From contig NZ_VFWX01000003.1 of NCBI RefSeq assembly GCF_006442965.1, positions 62,001 through 126,000 of the forward strand: a stretch of 64,000 bases of DNA, read 5' to 3'. Below, piece by piece: positions 37,345 through 45,966 of the stretch. Below the pieces are notes generated by a model. The model was given only the letters and a program-made list of their open reading frames with translations, did not search any database and was not told where the DNA came from. Source of the stretch: Mesorhizobium sp. CU3 (lineage in GTDB: Bacteria > Pseudomonadota > Alphaproteobacteria > Rhizobiales > Rhizobiaceae). The position numbers were made by a program, and so were the translations under genes. Position 1 is the stretch's first letter; each line of letters opens with the position of its first letter.

Positions 37345-38529
37345 TCAGTCGAGCACCGAGACGATCGCCTTGGCGAGTTCGTCCATGCCGTCCTCCGGCA
37401 GGCCGGCGACGTTGATGCGGCTGTCGCCGACCATATAGACGGCATGCTCGGCGCGCAGGTGCTCGACCTGCGCTTCCGTCAGCCCGAGGCGCGAGAACAT
37501 GCCGCGATGGCTGGCGACGAAATCGAAGCGGTCGGAATTGGACTGCCGGCGAAGCGCTTCGGCGAAGGCGACGCGAAGGCGAAGCATGCGCAGCCGCATC
37601 TCCTCAAGTTCGGTCTCCCAATCCTTCTTCAGCTCGGTGTCTTCCAGCACCATGCGCACCGCCGCCGCGCCATGATCCGGCGGCATCGAATAGAGCGCGC
37701 GCGCAGCGGCCAGCATCTGGCCCAGGGCCAAGTCCGCCTGCGCGCCGTCCTTGGCCAGGATCATCGCGGCACCCACGCGGTCGCGATAGACGGCGAAATT
37801 CTTCGAGCAGCTCGAGGCGACCACCATTTCCGGCATTTTTTCGGCCAGCAGCCGCAGGCCGGCGGCGTCGGCGTCAAGACCTTCGCCAAAGCCCTGATAG
37901 GCGATATCGACGAAAGGCAGCAGGCCGCGCTCGAGGAGCACGTCGGCGACCTTGGCCCATTGCGCGGCGTCGAGATTGGCGCCGGTCGGGTTGTGGCAGC
38001 AGCCATGCAGCAGCACGACATCGCCCGGGGCCGCGCTCTTCAGGGCGGCCAGCATGTCGTCGAAGCGCACAGCGCCCGAGGCGGCGTCGAAATAAGGATA
38101 GTCGCGAACCTGCAAGCCGGCGGCGCGCATCACCGGCGGATGGTTCGGCCAGGTCGGATCGGACAGCCAGACAGTAGCGCCGGCGCGCGTGCGCTGGAGC
38201 AATTCGGCCACCAGCCGCAGCGCGCCCGAGCCGCCCGGCGCCTGCGCGGCGCGGATGCGCGACAGGTCTGCCTTGTCGCCGAAGGCAAGCTTGATCATGG
38301 CGGCGTTGAAGCCGGTATCACCGGCAAGGCCGAGATAGGTCTTGGTGTCCTGGCTGGCGAGCAGCCGCTTTTCGGCCTCGCGCACGGCGCGCATCACCGG
38401 CGTCCGGCCGTCGATATCCTTATAGACGCCGACCCCGAGGTCCACTTTTCCAGCCCGCGGATCGGCGCGGTAGAGCCCGATCAGGGCAAGGATCTTGTCG
38501 GCGGGCGCGGGCTGCAGGGTTTCGAACAT
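37345..38529 (-). CDS. Aromatic amino acid aminotransferase, class I PLP fold
   Basis: 394 residues from ATG 38529. Belongs to the aspartate/tyrosine subgroup: LGVGVYKDIDGRTPVMRAVR, TYLGLAGDTGFNAAMIKLAFG, HGCCHNPTGANLD, the PLP lysine in SSCSKNFAVYRDRVGA, and the final GMFSRLGLTEAQVEHL with SRINVAGL, which contributes substrate arginines. It moves amino groups between aromatic amino acids or aspartate and 2-oxoglutarate. The tyrosine-type assignment rests on the CCHNPTG and length; aspartate activity cannot be excluded. Confidence 0.9.
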   Translation of the reverse strand: MFETLQPAPADKILALIGLYRADPRAGKVDLGVGVYKDIDGRTPVMRAVREAEKRLLASQDTKTYLGLAGDTGFNAAMIKLAFGDKADLSRIRAAQAPGGSGALRLVAELLQRTRAGATVWLSDPTWPNHPPVMRAAGLQVRDYPYFDAASGAVRFDDMLAALKSAAPGDVVLLHGCCHNPTGANLDAAQWAKVADVLLERGLLPFVDIAYQGFGEGLDADAAGLRLLAEKMPEMVVASSCSKNFAVYRDRVGAAMILAKDGAQADLALGQMLAAARALYSMPPDHGAAAVRMVLEDTELKKDWETELEEMRLRMLRLRVAFAEALRRQSNSDRFDFVASHRGMFSRLGLTEAQVEHLRAEHAVYMVGDSRINVAGLPEDGMDELAKAIVSVLD

Positions 38530-38671
38530 CGAAAAGCACTCCAATGGCGGCGGAGTGATACTGAAATCGATGTCGGCACGCCAGCGGTTTCCTCTGCCCC
38601 AGGGATAACCAAGGCGGCATAAAAAATGTCGGGCTCGGGATTAAAATCCCCACATGCTCCGTAAACAGGGC

Positions 38672-39205
38672 ATGAAACGGTCGATGGCACGCTTCGATAT
38701 TGTCGGGCAGTTGGGATCGCTGCGGCGTTACGCGCGCTCGCTGACGCGCGACGGCGCCGAGGCCGAGGATCTCGTGCATGACGCGCTGGTGCGCGCCTAT
38801 GAGCGGCGCGCCACCTTCCGAGCCGGCGGCAATCTGCGCGCGTGGCTGTTCTCGATCGCGCATAACTTGTTCATCGACCGCATGCGTTCGCGCCGGTCGG
38901 AAGCGGCGCGTGTCGAGCAGGCGGGCCATCTGACCGAGGCCAGCATGCCTGCGCCGCAGGACCATTCGGTGCGGTTGGCGGAGGTCAGGCAGGCTTTCCT
39001 GGCGTTGCCGGACGAGCAGCGCTCGGCGCTGCATCTCGTCGCCGTCGAAGGGCTTTCCTATCAGCAGGCAGCCGATGTCATCGGCGTGCCGCTGGGAACC
39101 CTGATGTCGCGCATCGGCCGCGCGCGCGCCGCATTGCGCGAGATGGAGGAGGGCGCTCCGGCGAAGACCAGGCCCAACCTCAGGATTGTTGGAGACGAGC
39201 GATGA
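38672..39205 (+). CDS. ECF-type RNA polymerase sigma factor
   Basis: About 177 residues from ATG 38672 (ATG 38654 and 38684 are alternatives). Region 2 with LRRYARSLTRDGAEAEDLVH, DALVRAYERR and the core-binding LRAWLFSIAHNLFIDRMRS; region 4 with LPDEQRSALHLVAVEGLSY, QQAADVIGVPLGTLMSRIGRAR. No extra C-terminal domain. Overlaps the next gene by 4 nt (ATGA); that gene encodes a membrane anti-sigma factor, so the pair senses an envelope or redox signal. Target promoters are unknown. Confidence 0.93.
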   Translation: MKRSMARFDIVGQLGSLRRYARSLTRDGAEAEDLVHDALVRAYERRATFRAGGNLRAWLFSIAHNLFIDRMRSRRSEAARVEQAGHLTEASMPAPQDHSVRLAEVRQAFLALPDEQRSALHLVAVEGLSYQQAADVIGVPLGTLMSRIGRARAALREMEEGAPAKTRPNLRIVGDER

Positions 39206-39975
39206 ACGAGTTTGTCGATCCCGTCACGGATGCCGATCTCGACGCCTATGTCGACGACCAGCTTGACGTTGCCCGCCGCATCGAGGTCGAGGCGCACCTG
39301 GCGGCGCGGCCGGAGTCCGCCGCACGCGTCATGTCGGACCTCAGGACGCGCGACGAGTTGCGCGTTGCGCTCGCCGGACCGGCCGGCGTGGCGCGTCCGG
39401 CAACGACGGAAGCGGCGCGCCGGCTGGAGAGAGGGCTCGCCAGGGGCCGCATCTTTTCGGTATTGCAGCGGGCCGCGGCCGCCGCCGTGCTGGTTGCCGC
39501 CGGCTGGCTGGCCAACGGCATGTTCGGGCCGCTCCTGGTGACCAAGGTGGTCGCCTCGACACAGCCTCCCGCCTATGTCGAGGAGGCGGTGAGGGCGCAC
39601 AGGACGACGCTGGTGCGCGAGACCATGTCCTCGCAGACGGAGGCCCCAGGCTACAATGCCGACGAAATCCGCGCCGCCACCGCGATCGTCATGCCGTCGC
39701 TGCCCGATGGCTGGAAGATCCGTGACGTCCAGGTCTACCCCTCGCAATTCGGCCCGAGCGTCGAGATGGCGCTCGAGACGAAGGATCTCGGCCTGGTATC
39801 GCTGTTTGCCATCCGTCCGGGCACTTTCGATGTGGTCAAGCCCACGGTCGCGCCGGCTGCCGATATCTCGTCGGCCTATTTCCAGATCGGCGAGGTCGCC
39901 TACGCGGTCGTCGGCCAAAGCGGTGCCGGCGATCTCGACCGAGCCGCCGAGAAGCTCGCCAAAACGCTTTACTGA
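39202..39975 (+). CDS. Membrane anti-sigma factor, partner of the ECF sigma factor
   Basis: 257 residues. The N-terminus (about 1-75) has the anti-sigma layout: DADLDAYVDDQLDVARRIEV then EAHLAARPESAARV, without the HxxxCxxC zinc motif. One transmembrane helix near 95-115 (VLQRAAAAAVLVAAGWLANG) leads to a periplasmic domain of about 140 residues that could be the sensor. The start overlaps the sigma gene. It should hold the sigma factor at the membrane until a periplasmic cue releases it; the cue is unknown. Confidence 0.85.
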   Translation: MNEFVDPVTDADLDAYVDDQLDVARRIEVEAHLAARPESAARVMSDLRTRDELRVALAGPAGVARPATTEAARRLERGLARGRIFSVLQRAAAAAVLVAAGWLANGMFGPLLVTKVVASTQPPAYVEEAVRAHRTTLVRETMSSQTEAPGYNADEIRAATAIVMPSLPDGWKIRDVQVYPSQFGPSVEMALETKDLGLVSLFAIRPGTFDVVKPTVAPAADISSAYFQIGEVAYAVVGQSGAGDLDRAAEKLAKTLY

Positions 39976-40009
39976 GAAACCCCGCTTTTCAAGAAACAAG
40001 GAGAACCTG

Positions 40010-40726
40010 ATGAACAACCCCAATCTGGGAAATCGAATGGGCACCGGCGTCCAGGCCGGAGCCGTCTATGACGAGGGCCTGCGCAAGCACATGCTGCGCG
40101 TCTACAACTATATGGGCCTCGGTCTCGTCGTCACCGGCCTCGTCGCCTTCTTCGTCGCCTCGACGCCGGCGCTCTATGTGCCGATCTTCTCCAGCCCGCT
40201 GAAATGGGTGGTGATGCTGGCGCCGCTCGCCTTCGTCATGATCTTCTCGTTCAAGATGCAGACGATGTCGGCGGCAAGCGCGCAGGCGATGTTCTGGGCC
40301 TTCTGCGCCGTCATGGGCCTGTCTCTGGCCTCGGTGTTCCTGGTCTTCACCGGCACCAGCATCGCGCGCACCTTCTTCATCGCCGCGACGATGTTCGGCG
40401 CCACCAGCCTCTATGGCTACACGACCAGGCGCGACCTGACGCAGTTCTCGTCCTTCCTGATCATGGGCCTGATCGGCGTGGTGATCGCCAGCCTCGTCAA
40501 CATCTTCCTCGGCTCGACCGCGCTGCAATTCGCCATCTCGGTGATCGGCCTCGCCGTCTTCATCGGCCTGACCGCTTGGGACACGCAGACCATCAAGGAG
40601 CAGTATGCCGAGAATTTCGATGCGGAATCGCAGCAGAAGCTCGCCGTCTTCGGCGCCTTCTCGCTCTATCTGAACTTCATCAACATCTTCCAGCTGCTGC
40701 TGAATTTCACCGGCGAACGTGAATAG
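40010..40726 (+). CDS. Bax-inhibitor-1/YccA-family membrane protein
   Basis: 238 residues from ATG 40010, preceded by AAGGAGAACC. Seven hydrophobic helices cover the protein, with family segments ASAQAMFWAFCAVMGLSLAS, FFIAATMFGATSLYGYTTRR and TAWDTQTIKEQYAE, the last near the C-terminal pore aspartates. Members are inner-membrane pH-sensitive leak channels or partners of FtsH. It lies downstream of the sigma/anti-sigma pair, which could control it, but that is inference. Ends in a strong terminator. Confidence 0.93.
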   Translation: MNNPNLGNRMGTGVQAGAVYDEGLRKHMLRVYNYMGLGLVVTGLVAFFVASTPALYVPIFSSPLKWVVMLAPLAFVMIFSFKMQTMSAASAQAMFWAFCAVMGLSLASVFLVFTGTSIARTFFIAATMFGATSLYGYTTRRDLTQFSSFLIMGLIGVVIASLVNIFLGSTALQFAISVIGLAVFIGLTAWDTQTIKEQYAENFDAESQQKLAVFGAFSLYLNFINIFQLLLNFTGERE

Positions 40727-40757
40727 CCAGAACCGTCTAGGCAACGTTTCTGACCTG

Positions 40758-40787
40758 GCCGGAGGGAAACCTCCGGCTCTTTTTTTT
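40758..40787 (+). terminator. Rho-independent terminator
   Basis: GCCGGAGG / CCTCCGGC, an 8-bp stem with a GAAA loop, directly followed by TCTTTTTTTT. Ends the transcript of the Bax-inhibitor-1 gene. Confidence 0.95.
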
Positions 40788-40893
40788 GCCCTGGCGGCGC
40801 GGTCGCGGCGCCGGGCCGGCGCGACCTGCCGCCCTTGAGTTCCCGCGCGGCCTTTTGCTAGCCTGTGCCCATGTCGGCAAGACGCGAGGACAT

Positions 40894-41769
40894 ATGGAAC
40901 AGGTGACGCTTCACGCTGACGGCATCTCGGCGACCATTGTCGAGCAGGGAGCCGAGCTTGTCTCCCTGCGCGATGCCGACGGAACGGAGTTCCTGTGGCA
41001 GGCCGGCCCAGAGTGGCGCCGTCATTCTCCGGTGCTGTTCCCGATCGTCGGCCGCCTGAAGAACGACCAATTGATCCATCGCGGGCAAAGCTACCCGATG
41101 ACGCAGCATGGGTTTGCCCGCGACCGGCGCTTTGCCTGGGCGGAGCAGGGGGGTTCCTCCTGCACGCTGGTGCTGACCGACGATGCCGAGACGCGCGCGC
41201 ACTACCCCTTCGCCTTTCGCCTGGCGATCGGCTACCGCCTGAGCGAGCGGCAGATCGAGGTCACCTACGAAATCGCCAACCCAGGCGACGAGACATTGCC
41301 AGCCTCGATCGGCGCTCATCCGGCGTTCAACTGGCCGCTGCAAGCGGATCTGCCCAAGGAGGCCTACCGGCTGATCTTTGCCGAGAACGAGCCTGCGCCG
41401 ATCCGCCGCCTGAAGGACGGCTTGCTGTTGCCGACGCCGCAGCCGACGCCCATCGAGGGCAAGACGCTAGCGCTCTCCGAACGGCTGTTCGTCGACGACG
41501 CTGTCATCCTCGACCGGCCGATCAGCACCAGTGTGCGCTACGCCGCGAGCCAAGGGCCGGCGATCGAAGTATCCTGGCAAGGATTGAACGAGCTTGGCAT
41601 CTGGTCGAAGCCCGGCGGCGCGCCGTTCCTGTGCATCGAGCCATGGCATGGCACGGCCAGCCCGATCGATTTCGAGGGCGAGTTCGCCGACAAGCCGGGC
41701 GTGATACTGATCGAACCCGGCGGCAAACGCGTGCTGAGCTATCGGATCGGACTAAGTCAGGAACCCTAG
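40894..41769 (+). CDS. Aldose 1-epimerase (galactose mutarotase-like) family protein
   Basis: 291 residues from ATG 40894. A beta-sandwich with DGISATIVEQGAELVSLRDA, FLWQAGPEWRRHSPVLFPIV, HGFARDRRFAW with the catalytic histidine, and the second active-site region ASIGAHPAFNWPL. Members interconvert sugar anomers; the closely related LacX and YeaD groups act on hexose 6-phosphates. The precise sugar is not readable. It directly abuts the convergent ureohydrolase gene. Confidence 0.9.
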   Translation: MEQVTLHADGISATIVEQGAELVSLRDADGTEFLWQAGPEWRRHSPVLFPIVGRLKNDQLIHRGQSYPMTQHGFARDRRFAWAEQGGSSCTLVLTDDAETRAHYPFAFRLAIGYRLSERQIEVTYEIANPGDETLPASIGAHPAFNWPLQADLPKEAYRLIFAENEPAPIRRLKDGLLLPTPQPTPIEGKTLALSERLFVDDAVILDRPISTSVRYAASQGPAIEVSWQGLNELGIWSKPGGAPFLCIEPWHGTASPIDFEGEFADKPGVILIEPGGKRVLSYRIGLSQEP

Positions 41770-42678
41770 TCAGTCGCCCTGTCGCACGATGGCGCCAATC
41801 GCATTGACCAGAAGCCGCGCGGCGGTCAGGGCCGACAGCCCGTCAAGATCGGAGGGCGGATAGAGCTCGACGAGGTCGAATCCGGCGATCCTGGCGCGCC
41901 GGCCGAGACCAGCGATCAGGTCGATCGTCTGCGTGTAGCTGAGGCCGCCGGGCGTACGCGCCGCCACGCCCGGCATGATGCCTGGATCGAGGCCGTCGCA
42001 GTCGAGGGTCACGACGACCCGGGCGCCCTCCGGAATATGCTTCAGAGCCGCTTCCACGCCCCGGGCATGGACTTCGCGCGCGGTCACAAATCTGCTGCCG
42101 TAGGTCCGCGCCGCTTCGATCTCGGCGACACGCGCGCTGCCGACGCTGCGCAAGCCGACCTGCACCATGCCGGCGACATGGCCCATCTCGCTCGCGCGCC
42201 GCATCGGGCTCGAATAGCCGTGGCGTTCGCCATGCACCTCGTCGCGCCAGTCGATATGGGCGTCGATCTGCAGGATCCAGACCGGGCCGCGATCGGCAAA
42301 GCCGGCGAGGAAAGGGATGACGACGGAATCGTCGCCGCCGATCAAGATCGGCACCGCCGGCAGCGCCAGAACCTCACGTGTCTTAGCCTCGATCCGGGCC
42401 TGGTTGCCGGCATTGTCATGCATGATGGTCGAGACATCGCCCGCGTCGATGCAGCAGGTTGGCTTACCGTCGAACAGCGGCCCGCCGAGATCGAAATCCC
42501 AATGCTCGACGAGCGGCGCATCCTCCTGGCTTGCAGCGCGGATCGCGCCGGCGGCCAAGGCGTGGCCGCTGCTGTCCTGGCCGGGATAGGTGGTGCCGTG
42601 ACCGGCGCCGAAAATCGCCGCGCGGGGTGCGCGGTCATCGGTGAGGCGATCGGGCAGGCCGAGGAAAGAAGGCGTCAT
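41770..42678 (-). CDS. Agmatinase/arginase-family ureohydrolase
   Basis: 302 residues. All manganese-binding motifs are present: GGDDSVVIPFL, QIDAHIDWRDE and TLDCDGLDPGIMPGV. Such enzymes split agmatine, arginine or a guanidino acid into urea and an amine; motif 1 has GGDD where arginases have GGDH, as in several agmatinase-like groups. The true substrate cannot be set from the sequence. No polyamine genes lie next to it. Confidence 0.88.
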   Translation of the reverse strand: MTPSFLGLPDRLTDDRAPRAAIFGAGHGTTYPGQDSSGHALAAGAIRAASQEDAPLVEHWDFDLGGPLFDGKPTCCIDAGDVSTIMHDNAGNQARIEAKTREVLALPAVPILIGGDDSVVIPFLAGFADRGPVWILQIDAHIDWRDEVHGERHGYSSPMRRASEMGHVAGMVQVGLRSVGSARVAEIEAARTYGSRFVTAREVHARGVEAALKHIPEGARVVVTLDCDGLDPGIMPGVAARTPGGLSYTQTIDLIAGLGRRARIAGFDLVELYPPSDLDGLSALTAARLLVNAIGAIVRQGD

Positions 42679-42762
42679 TTGTTAACCCATGACGGCATCC
42701 ACGTTCTCGATAGCTTTCGAGCTGTCGGTCGCGCAGGTGTCCAATTGCTGACCCAGGGTTTT

Positions 42763-43089
42763 TCAGGCGTCGCCGACTATCATGCGGTTCAAACCCGTCA
42801 AGACGGTCAAGAGACTATCCTGATTGCACCAATATTCGCCGATCTCTCCGTAAGTCGTGTATCTCGACAGATTGAAACCATCTTCTATATCGTTGTACCA
42901 AATAACATTTCTGCCGATGAGGCCCACAATCCAAAAGCCTCCGCCTTGGGTCCCATACGGCTCTTGCTTCCATTTTTCCGGGAGGATCGAAATGTGTTCC
43001 CATAGGCGCCGCTCAGCGGCGCTTATGTCGATTGTCGCTTCGTTGATCATATCCCAGATCGTCTCTTCCGAGATAGGCAACCAATCCAT
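42763..43089 (-). CDS. Hypothetical protein, 108 residues, low GC
   Basis: A compact, acidic, tryptophan-rich protein: it opens MDWLPISEETIWDMINEA, and later has FWIVGLIGRNVIWYNDIEDG followed by FNLSRYTTYGEIGEYWCNQD. No signal or membrane segment. The base composition is clearly AT-richer than both neighbours, which suggests recent acquisition. The size, acidity and style resemble small immunity-type or effector-associated proteins, but no family was recognised and no toxin is adjacent. Confidence 0.6.
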   Translation of the reverse strand: MDWLPISEETIWDMINEATIDISAAERRLWEHISILPEKWKQEPYGTQGGGFWIVGLIGRNVIWYNDIEDGFNLSRYTTYGEIGEYWCNQDSLLTVLTGLNRMIVGDA

Positions 43090-43271
43090 TCTAACCTCTG
43101 TCAGACAAGCACATCTGCACGCGATATGCGCTTTTCATGGAATGGTTGGCAATGACCGCCTCACCACCTGCTGAACTGGCCGATCCGGAACGGCCGACGG
43201 GAGCAGGGTAGTTACTTCAGCCTTGAGTTTTGCGACAATCGACGTCTCGGGCAACAAAATGGGTGACAGCG

Positions 43272-43832
43272 ATGAAGAGCGTTCTCCATCTGGCAGTTTG
43301 CGGATTGCTTCTGGGTGCCTTGTCGCCGGCGACGGCCGAAGAAAAAGTGCGTGCGTCTGACAAGGCGGAACTTGCCGAATGCCTGAAATATGTCAGCGAT
43401 TTTGCCGGCAACGTTCCCGGAGTGAACGACAAGCCGACGCCGGCTATCCACATCGACAATGTTATCAAACTCACAGGACACGAGCCTGCCTCCTGCATCA
43501 ACTACGTGACCGAGCTGTGCTCCTTCGAGAGCGACGACGGCCAGTCGCAGCTGGGATTGATCGATTGCGCCAACCGCGAGGTCAGTGTGTGGGAGGACCG
43601 TCTCAACACGACCTATGCGGCGCTGATGGCCAAGGCCGCGCCCAAGGCGCGCGAAGGCTACCGCAAGATGCAGCGCGCTTGGATCGCCTACCGCGACGCG
43701 CGCTGCGCGGCGGAAGCCTCCGCCGAAACCGTCAACACCGATCGTCAAAGCAACATCATGGTCAGTTGCGTGCTCGACGCGACGGCCCGCCAGGCGCTGA
43801 TCCTCGATAGCGAGTTGTCGGATCTGCAGTGA
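43272..43832 (+). CDS. Exported LprI-type (DUF1311) lysozyme-inhibitor family protein
   Basis: 186 residues from ATG 43272, with a signal peptide (MKSVLHLAVCGLLLGALSPA, cut near TA-E). The second half has the DUF1311 core: IDCANREVSVWEDRLNTTYA, then AREGYRKMQRAWIAYRDARC. Four or five cysteines suggest disulfides. LprI-like proteins bind and inhibit lysozyme in some bacteria; in others the role is unknown. Periplasmic. Confidence 0.8.
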   Translation: MKSVLHLAVCGLLLGALSPATAEEKVRASDKAELAECLKYVSDFAGNVPGVNDKPTPAIHIDNVIKLTGHEPASCINYVTELCSFESDDGQSQLGLIDCANREVSVWEDRLNTTYAALMAKAAPKAREGYRKMQRAWIAYRDARCAAEASAETVNTDRQSNIMVSCVLDATARQALILDSELSDLQ

Positions 43833-43879
43833 TCCGGCTACGAAGAGCTGTAGAAGGCCATCTCGCGTCCGGAGGTATG

Positions 43880-44203
43880 ATGCCAAAGTTCTCGTGCCGG
43901 GCAGGGCTCATTTTGGGCCTGTGTACGACCCCTTTCGCGCTGCTGCTGGCGCTCTTTTCCGCCGGATCAGGGCATGGCGACTGGGTGTTGGCGCGCGTGC
44001 TCTATCCAATCCCCATGCTGGTGACGCTTTTGACCAACAACACCGTCACGAGTCTTTCCGTGGGGTTGGCTGTGGTGCAGTTTCCTGCCTATGGGGTATT
44101 CGTTGCCCTAGGCGGCCGCGGCAGATGGCTGGCGCTTGGCGTCGTCCATGCCATTGCAGTCCTGGCTGCCTTCAGTGGGGTTCTCGACTATTTTGAGGGA
44201 TAG
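43880..44203 (+). CDS. Small membrane protein of unknown function
   Basis: 107 residues from ATG 43880, 4 nt after GGAGG; the ATG at 43877 is too close to that site. Three hydrophobic stretches: LILGLCTTPFALLLALFSA, a middle one around LVTLLTNNTVTSLSVGLAVV, and a last one near LALGVVHAIAVLAAFSGVL. No family recognised. Follows the DUF1311 gene in the same direction with a 47-nt gap, so the two may share a transcript. Confidence 0.65.
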   Translation: MPKFSCRAGLILGLCTTPFALLLALFSAGSGHGDWVLARVLYPIPMLVTLLTNNTVTSLSVGLAVVQFPAYGVFVALGGRGRWLALGVVHAIAVLAAFSGVLDYFEG

Positions 44204-44368
44204 TAGCCGCGATACGCCGGCCGCGTGACGCCATGTTCGCATCCACATCTAAGTCGCATAAGATATATTATGGAACTTTCTCTATGGTCATCAGCTGGCT
44301 GGTTTTCATGGGCTTTCGGCAATCGATGCGTGTTGCCTCAGGCTGATGGCCGACGCTACCCTCAACGG

Positions 44369-45130
44369 ATGACAACGACATCGCAAAATATCGAAGCGGC
44401 CATCGAGGTGTTCGTGCGTGGCTATAGCGCCGGCAGAAGCCGCACTTTTCCTTACGAGGCGAGCCGCGTCGGGCCGCTGTGGTTGATGCGCGATGCAGAG
44501 CGCAAGAACGCGCGCGACTATCGCGGCGAAGAATGGATCGTCCATGATGTTGCCGCTGATGAAGCCGATGCGATCGTGCGGCGGTATGCGCGGCCACGCT
44601 TCGCCGTTTCCGTGGTGATTGCGAATGACGAACCGGATCGGCCGGTGCGCAGCGCCTACAAGGCTCTCGGCTACCGGCTGCTGCGGACGGAAGGCTTTTT
44701 CGTCCACCCGCTGCGCCGGGTTCCAGACCCGTCGGCGGTCGTTTCGATCGAGCGTGTGAGGACCGCCGAACGGGCGGCGCAACTGGCAAAGATCATACGC
44801 AGGCAACCGATCGCCGACGATCTGCTCGGCGACGGCGCGCCGTTCCGCCAGTACGTGGCGCTCGATGGCGACGCTATTGTCGGGCGGGTGCGCAGCGTGG
44901 ATGCCGCCGGCGCCACTTGGTGCGAGGCGATGTTCGTCGAACCATCGCACCGGCGCCGCGGCATTGGCCAGGCTCTGTTGGCCAAAATGCTGCGCGATGA
45001 TCGTGCTCATGGCTCGCGCTGCTCCGTTCTGATGGCCACGCATGCCGGAGCCATGCTCTATCCCCGCATGGGCTATGAGCAGATAGGAACGCTGCTGATC
45101 TTTGCACCGAAAAAACAGACTTCTTTATGA
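44369..45130 (+). CDS. GNAT-family N-acetyltransferase with a degenerate N-terminal half
   Basis: 253 residues from ATG 44369. The first half (about 1-115) resembles a GNAT domain without a clear CoA loop; the second half has it in full: EAMFVEPSHRRRGIGQALLAKML with the R-R-G-I-G loop and the last strand LMATHAGAMLYPRMGYEQIG. Two-domain GNATs often use only the second for catalysis. Substrate unknown. The reading frame upstream to 44225 does not look coding. Confidence 0.8.
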   Translation: MTTTSQNIEAAIEVFVRGYSAGRSRTFPYEASRVGPLWLMRDAERKNARDYRGEEWIVHDVAADEADAIVRRYARPRFAVSVVIANDEPDRPVRSAYKALGYRLLRTEGFFVHPLRRVPDPSAVVSIERVRTAERAAQLAKIIRRQPIADDLLGDGAPFRQYVALDGDAIVGRVRSVDAAGATWCEAMFVEPSHRRRGIGQALLAKMLRDDRAHGSRCSVLMATHAGAMLYPRMGYEQIGTLLIFAPKKQTSL

Positions 45131-45143
45131 ATGTCTGTCTGTA

Positions 45144-45962
45144 TCATGCTGATTCATAAGGGATTTCGATCACCATGCCGTCATAAGCCGGCATCACGTG
45201 CTCCGGCGTCTCGGCCATCACCGCGGCGTAGTCCAGCGGCACATGCATATGCGTCAGCACGGCTTTCGCCGGCTTGAGCTTCTCGATCCAGCCCAGCGCC
45301 TGGCCCAGCGATAGATGGCTCGGATGCGTGTTGTACTGCAGCGCGTCGATGACCAGCATGTCGAGGCCGCGCAGCCGCTCGGCGGTCGCCGCGGGGAAGT
45401 CGCTGATATCGGGGCAATAGGCCAGCCCGCCAGCGCGGAAGCCGAGTGAGACGATGTCGCCATGGATCTGCGGCAGCGGCTCGAGGGTGAGGGCACCGCC
45501 CTCGCCTTCGATCACCACCGGCTTGGCGTGATCGATAGGATGGGCCTTGACGATCGGCGGATAGGAACTGCCGGGCGGCGTCTCGAAGCAATAGCCGAAC
45601 GCTTCGCGCAAACGCAGCATCGTCGGCTCGTCCGCATAAATGTCGATCCTGCGGCGCTGGTCGTGCACATAGCCGCGCAGATCGTCGATACCGTGGATGT
45701 GGTCGGCGTGCGGATGGGTGTAGACGACGGCGTCGATGCGCTTGACCGAGGCCATCAGCATCTGCTCGCGGAAATCCGGCCCGGTGTCGATTACGACCGT
45801 GGTACGGGCGCCGTTGTCCGCAATGCGCTCGACGAGGGCCGCTGTGCGCATGCGGCGGTTCTTGGGGTTCCCCGGATCGCAATTGCCCCAGTCGCCGGTT
45901 ATGCGCGGCGTGCCGGGCGACGAGCCGCAGCCGAGAATGGTAAGGCGCAGCCTGCCGTTCAT
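45144..45962 (-). CDS. MBL-fold metallo-hydrolase (PhnP-like)
   Basis: 272 residues. Metal motif HPHADHIHGIDDL with further ligands in PQIHGDIVSLGFR and the late HPSHLSLGQA; the N-terminus has LTILGCGSSPGTPRITGDWG. This resembles PhnP/tRNase-Z-like phosphodiesterases (cyclic phosphate hydrolases). It ends a seven-gene reverse-strand run and begins 4 nt after tatD, the usual neighbour in Alphaproteobacteria. Confidence 0.88.
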   Translation of the reverse strand: MNGRLRLTILGCGSSPGTPRITGDWGNCDPGNPKNRRMRTAALVERIADNGARTTVVIDTGPDFREQMLMASVKRIDAVVYTHPHADHIHGIDDLRGYVHDQRRRIDIYADEPTMLRLREAFGYCFETPPGSSYPPIVKAHPIDHAKPVVIEGEGGALTLEPLPQIHGDIVSLGFRAGGLAYCPDISDFPAATAERLRGLDMLVIDALQYNTHPSHLSLGQALGWIEKLKPAKAVLTHMHVPLDYAAVMAETPEHVMPAYDGMVIEIPYESA

Positions 45963-45966
45963 CCGC

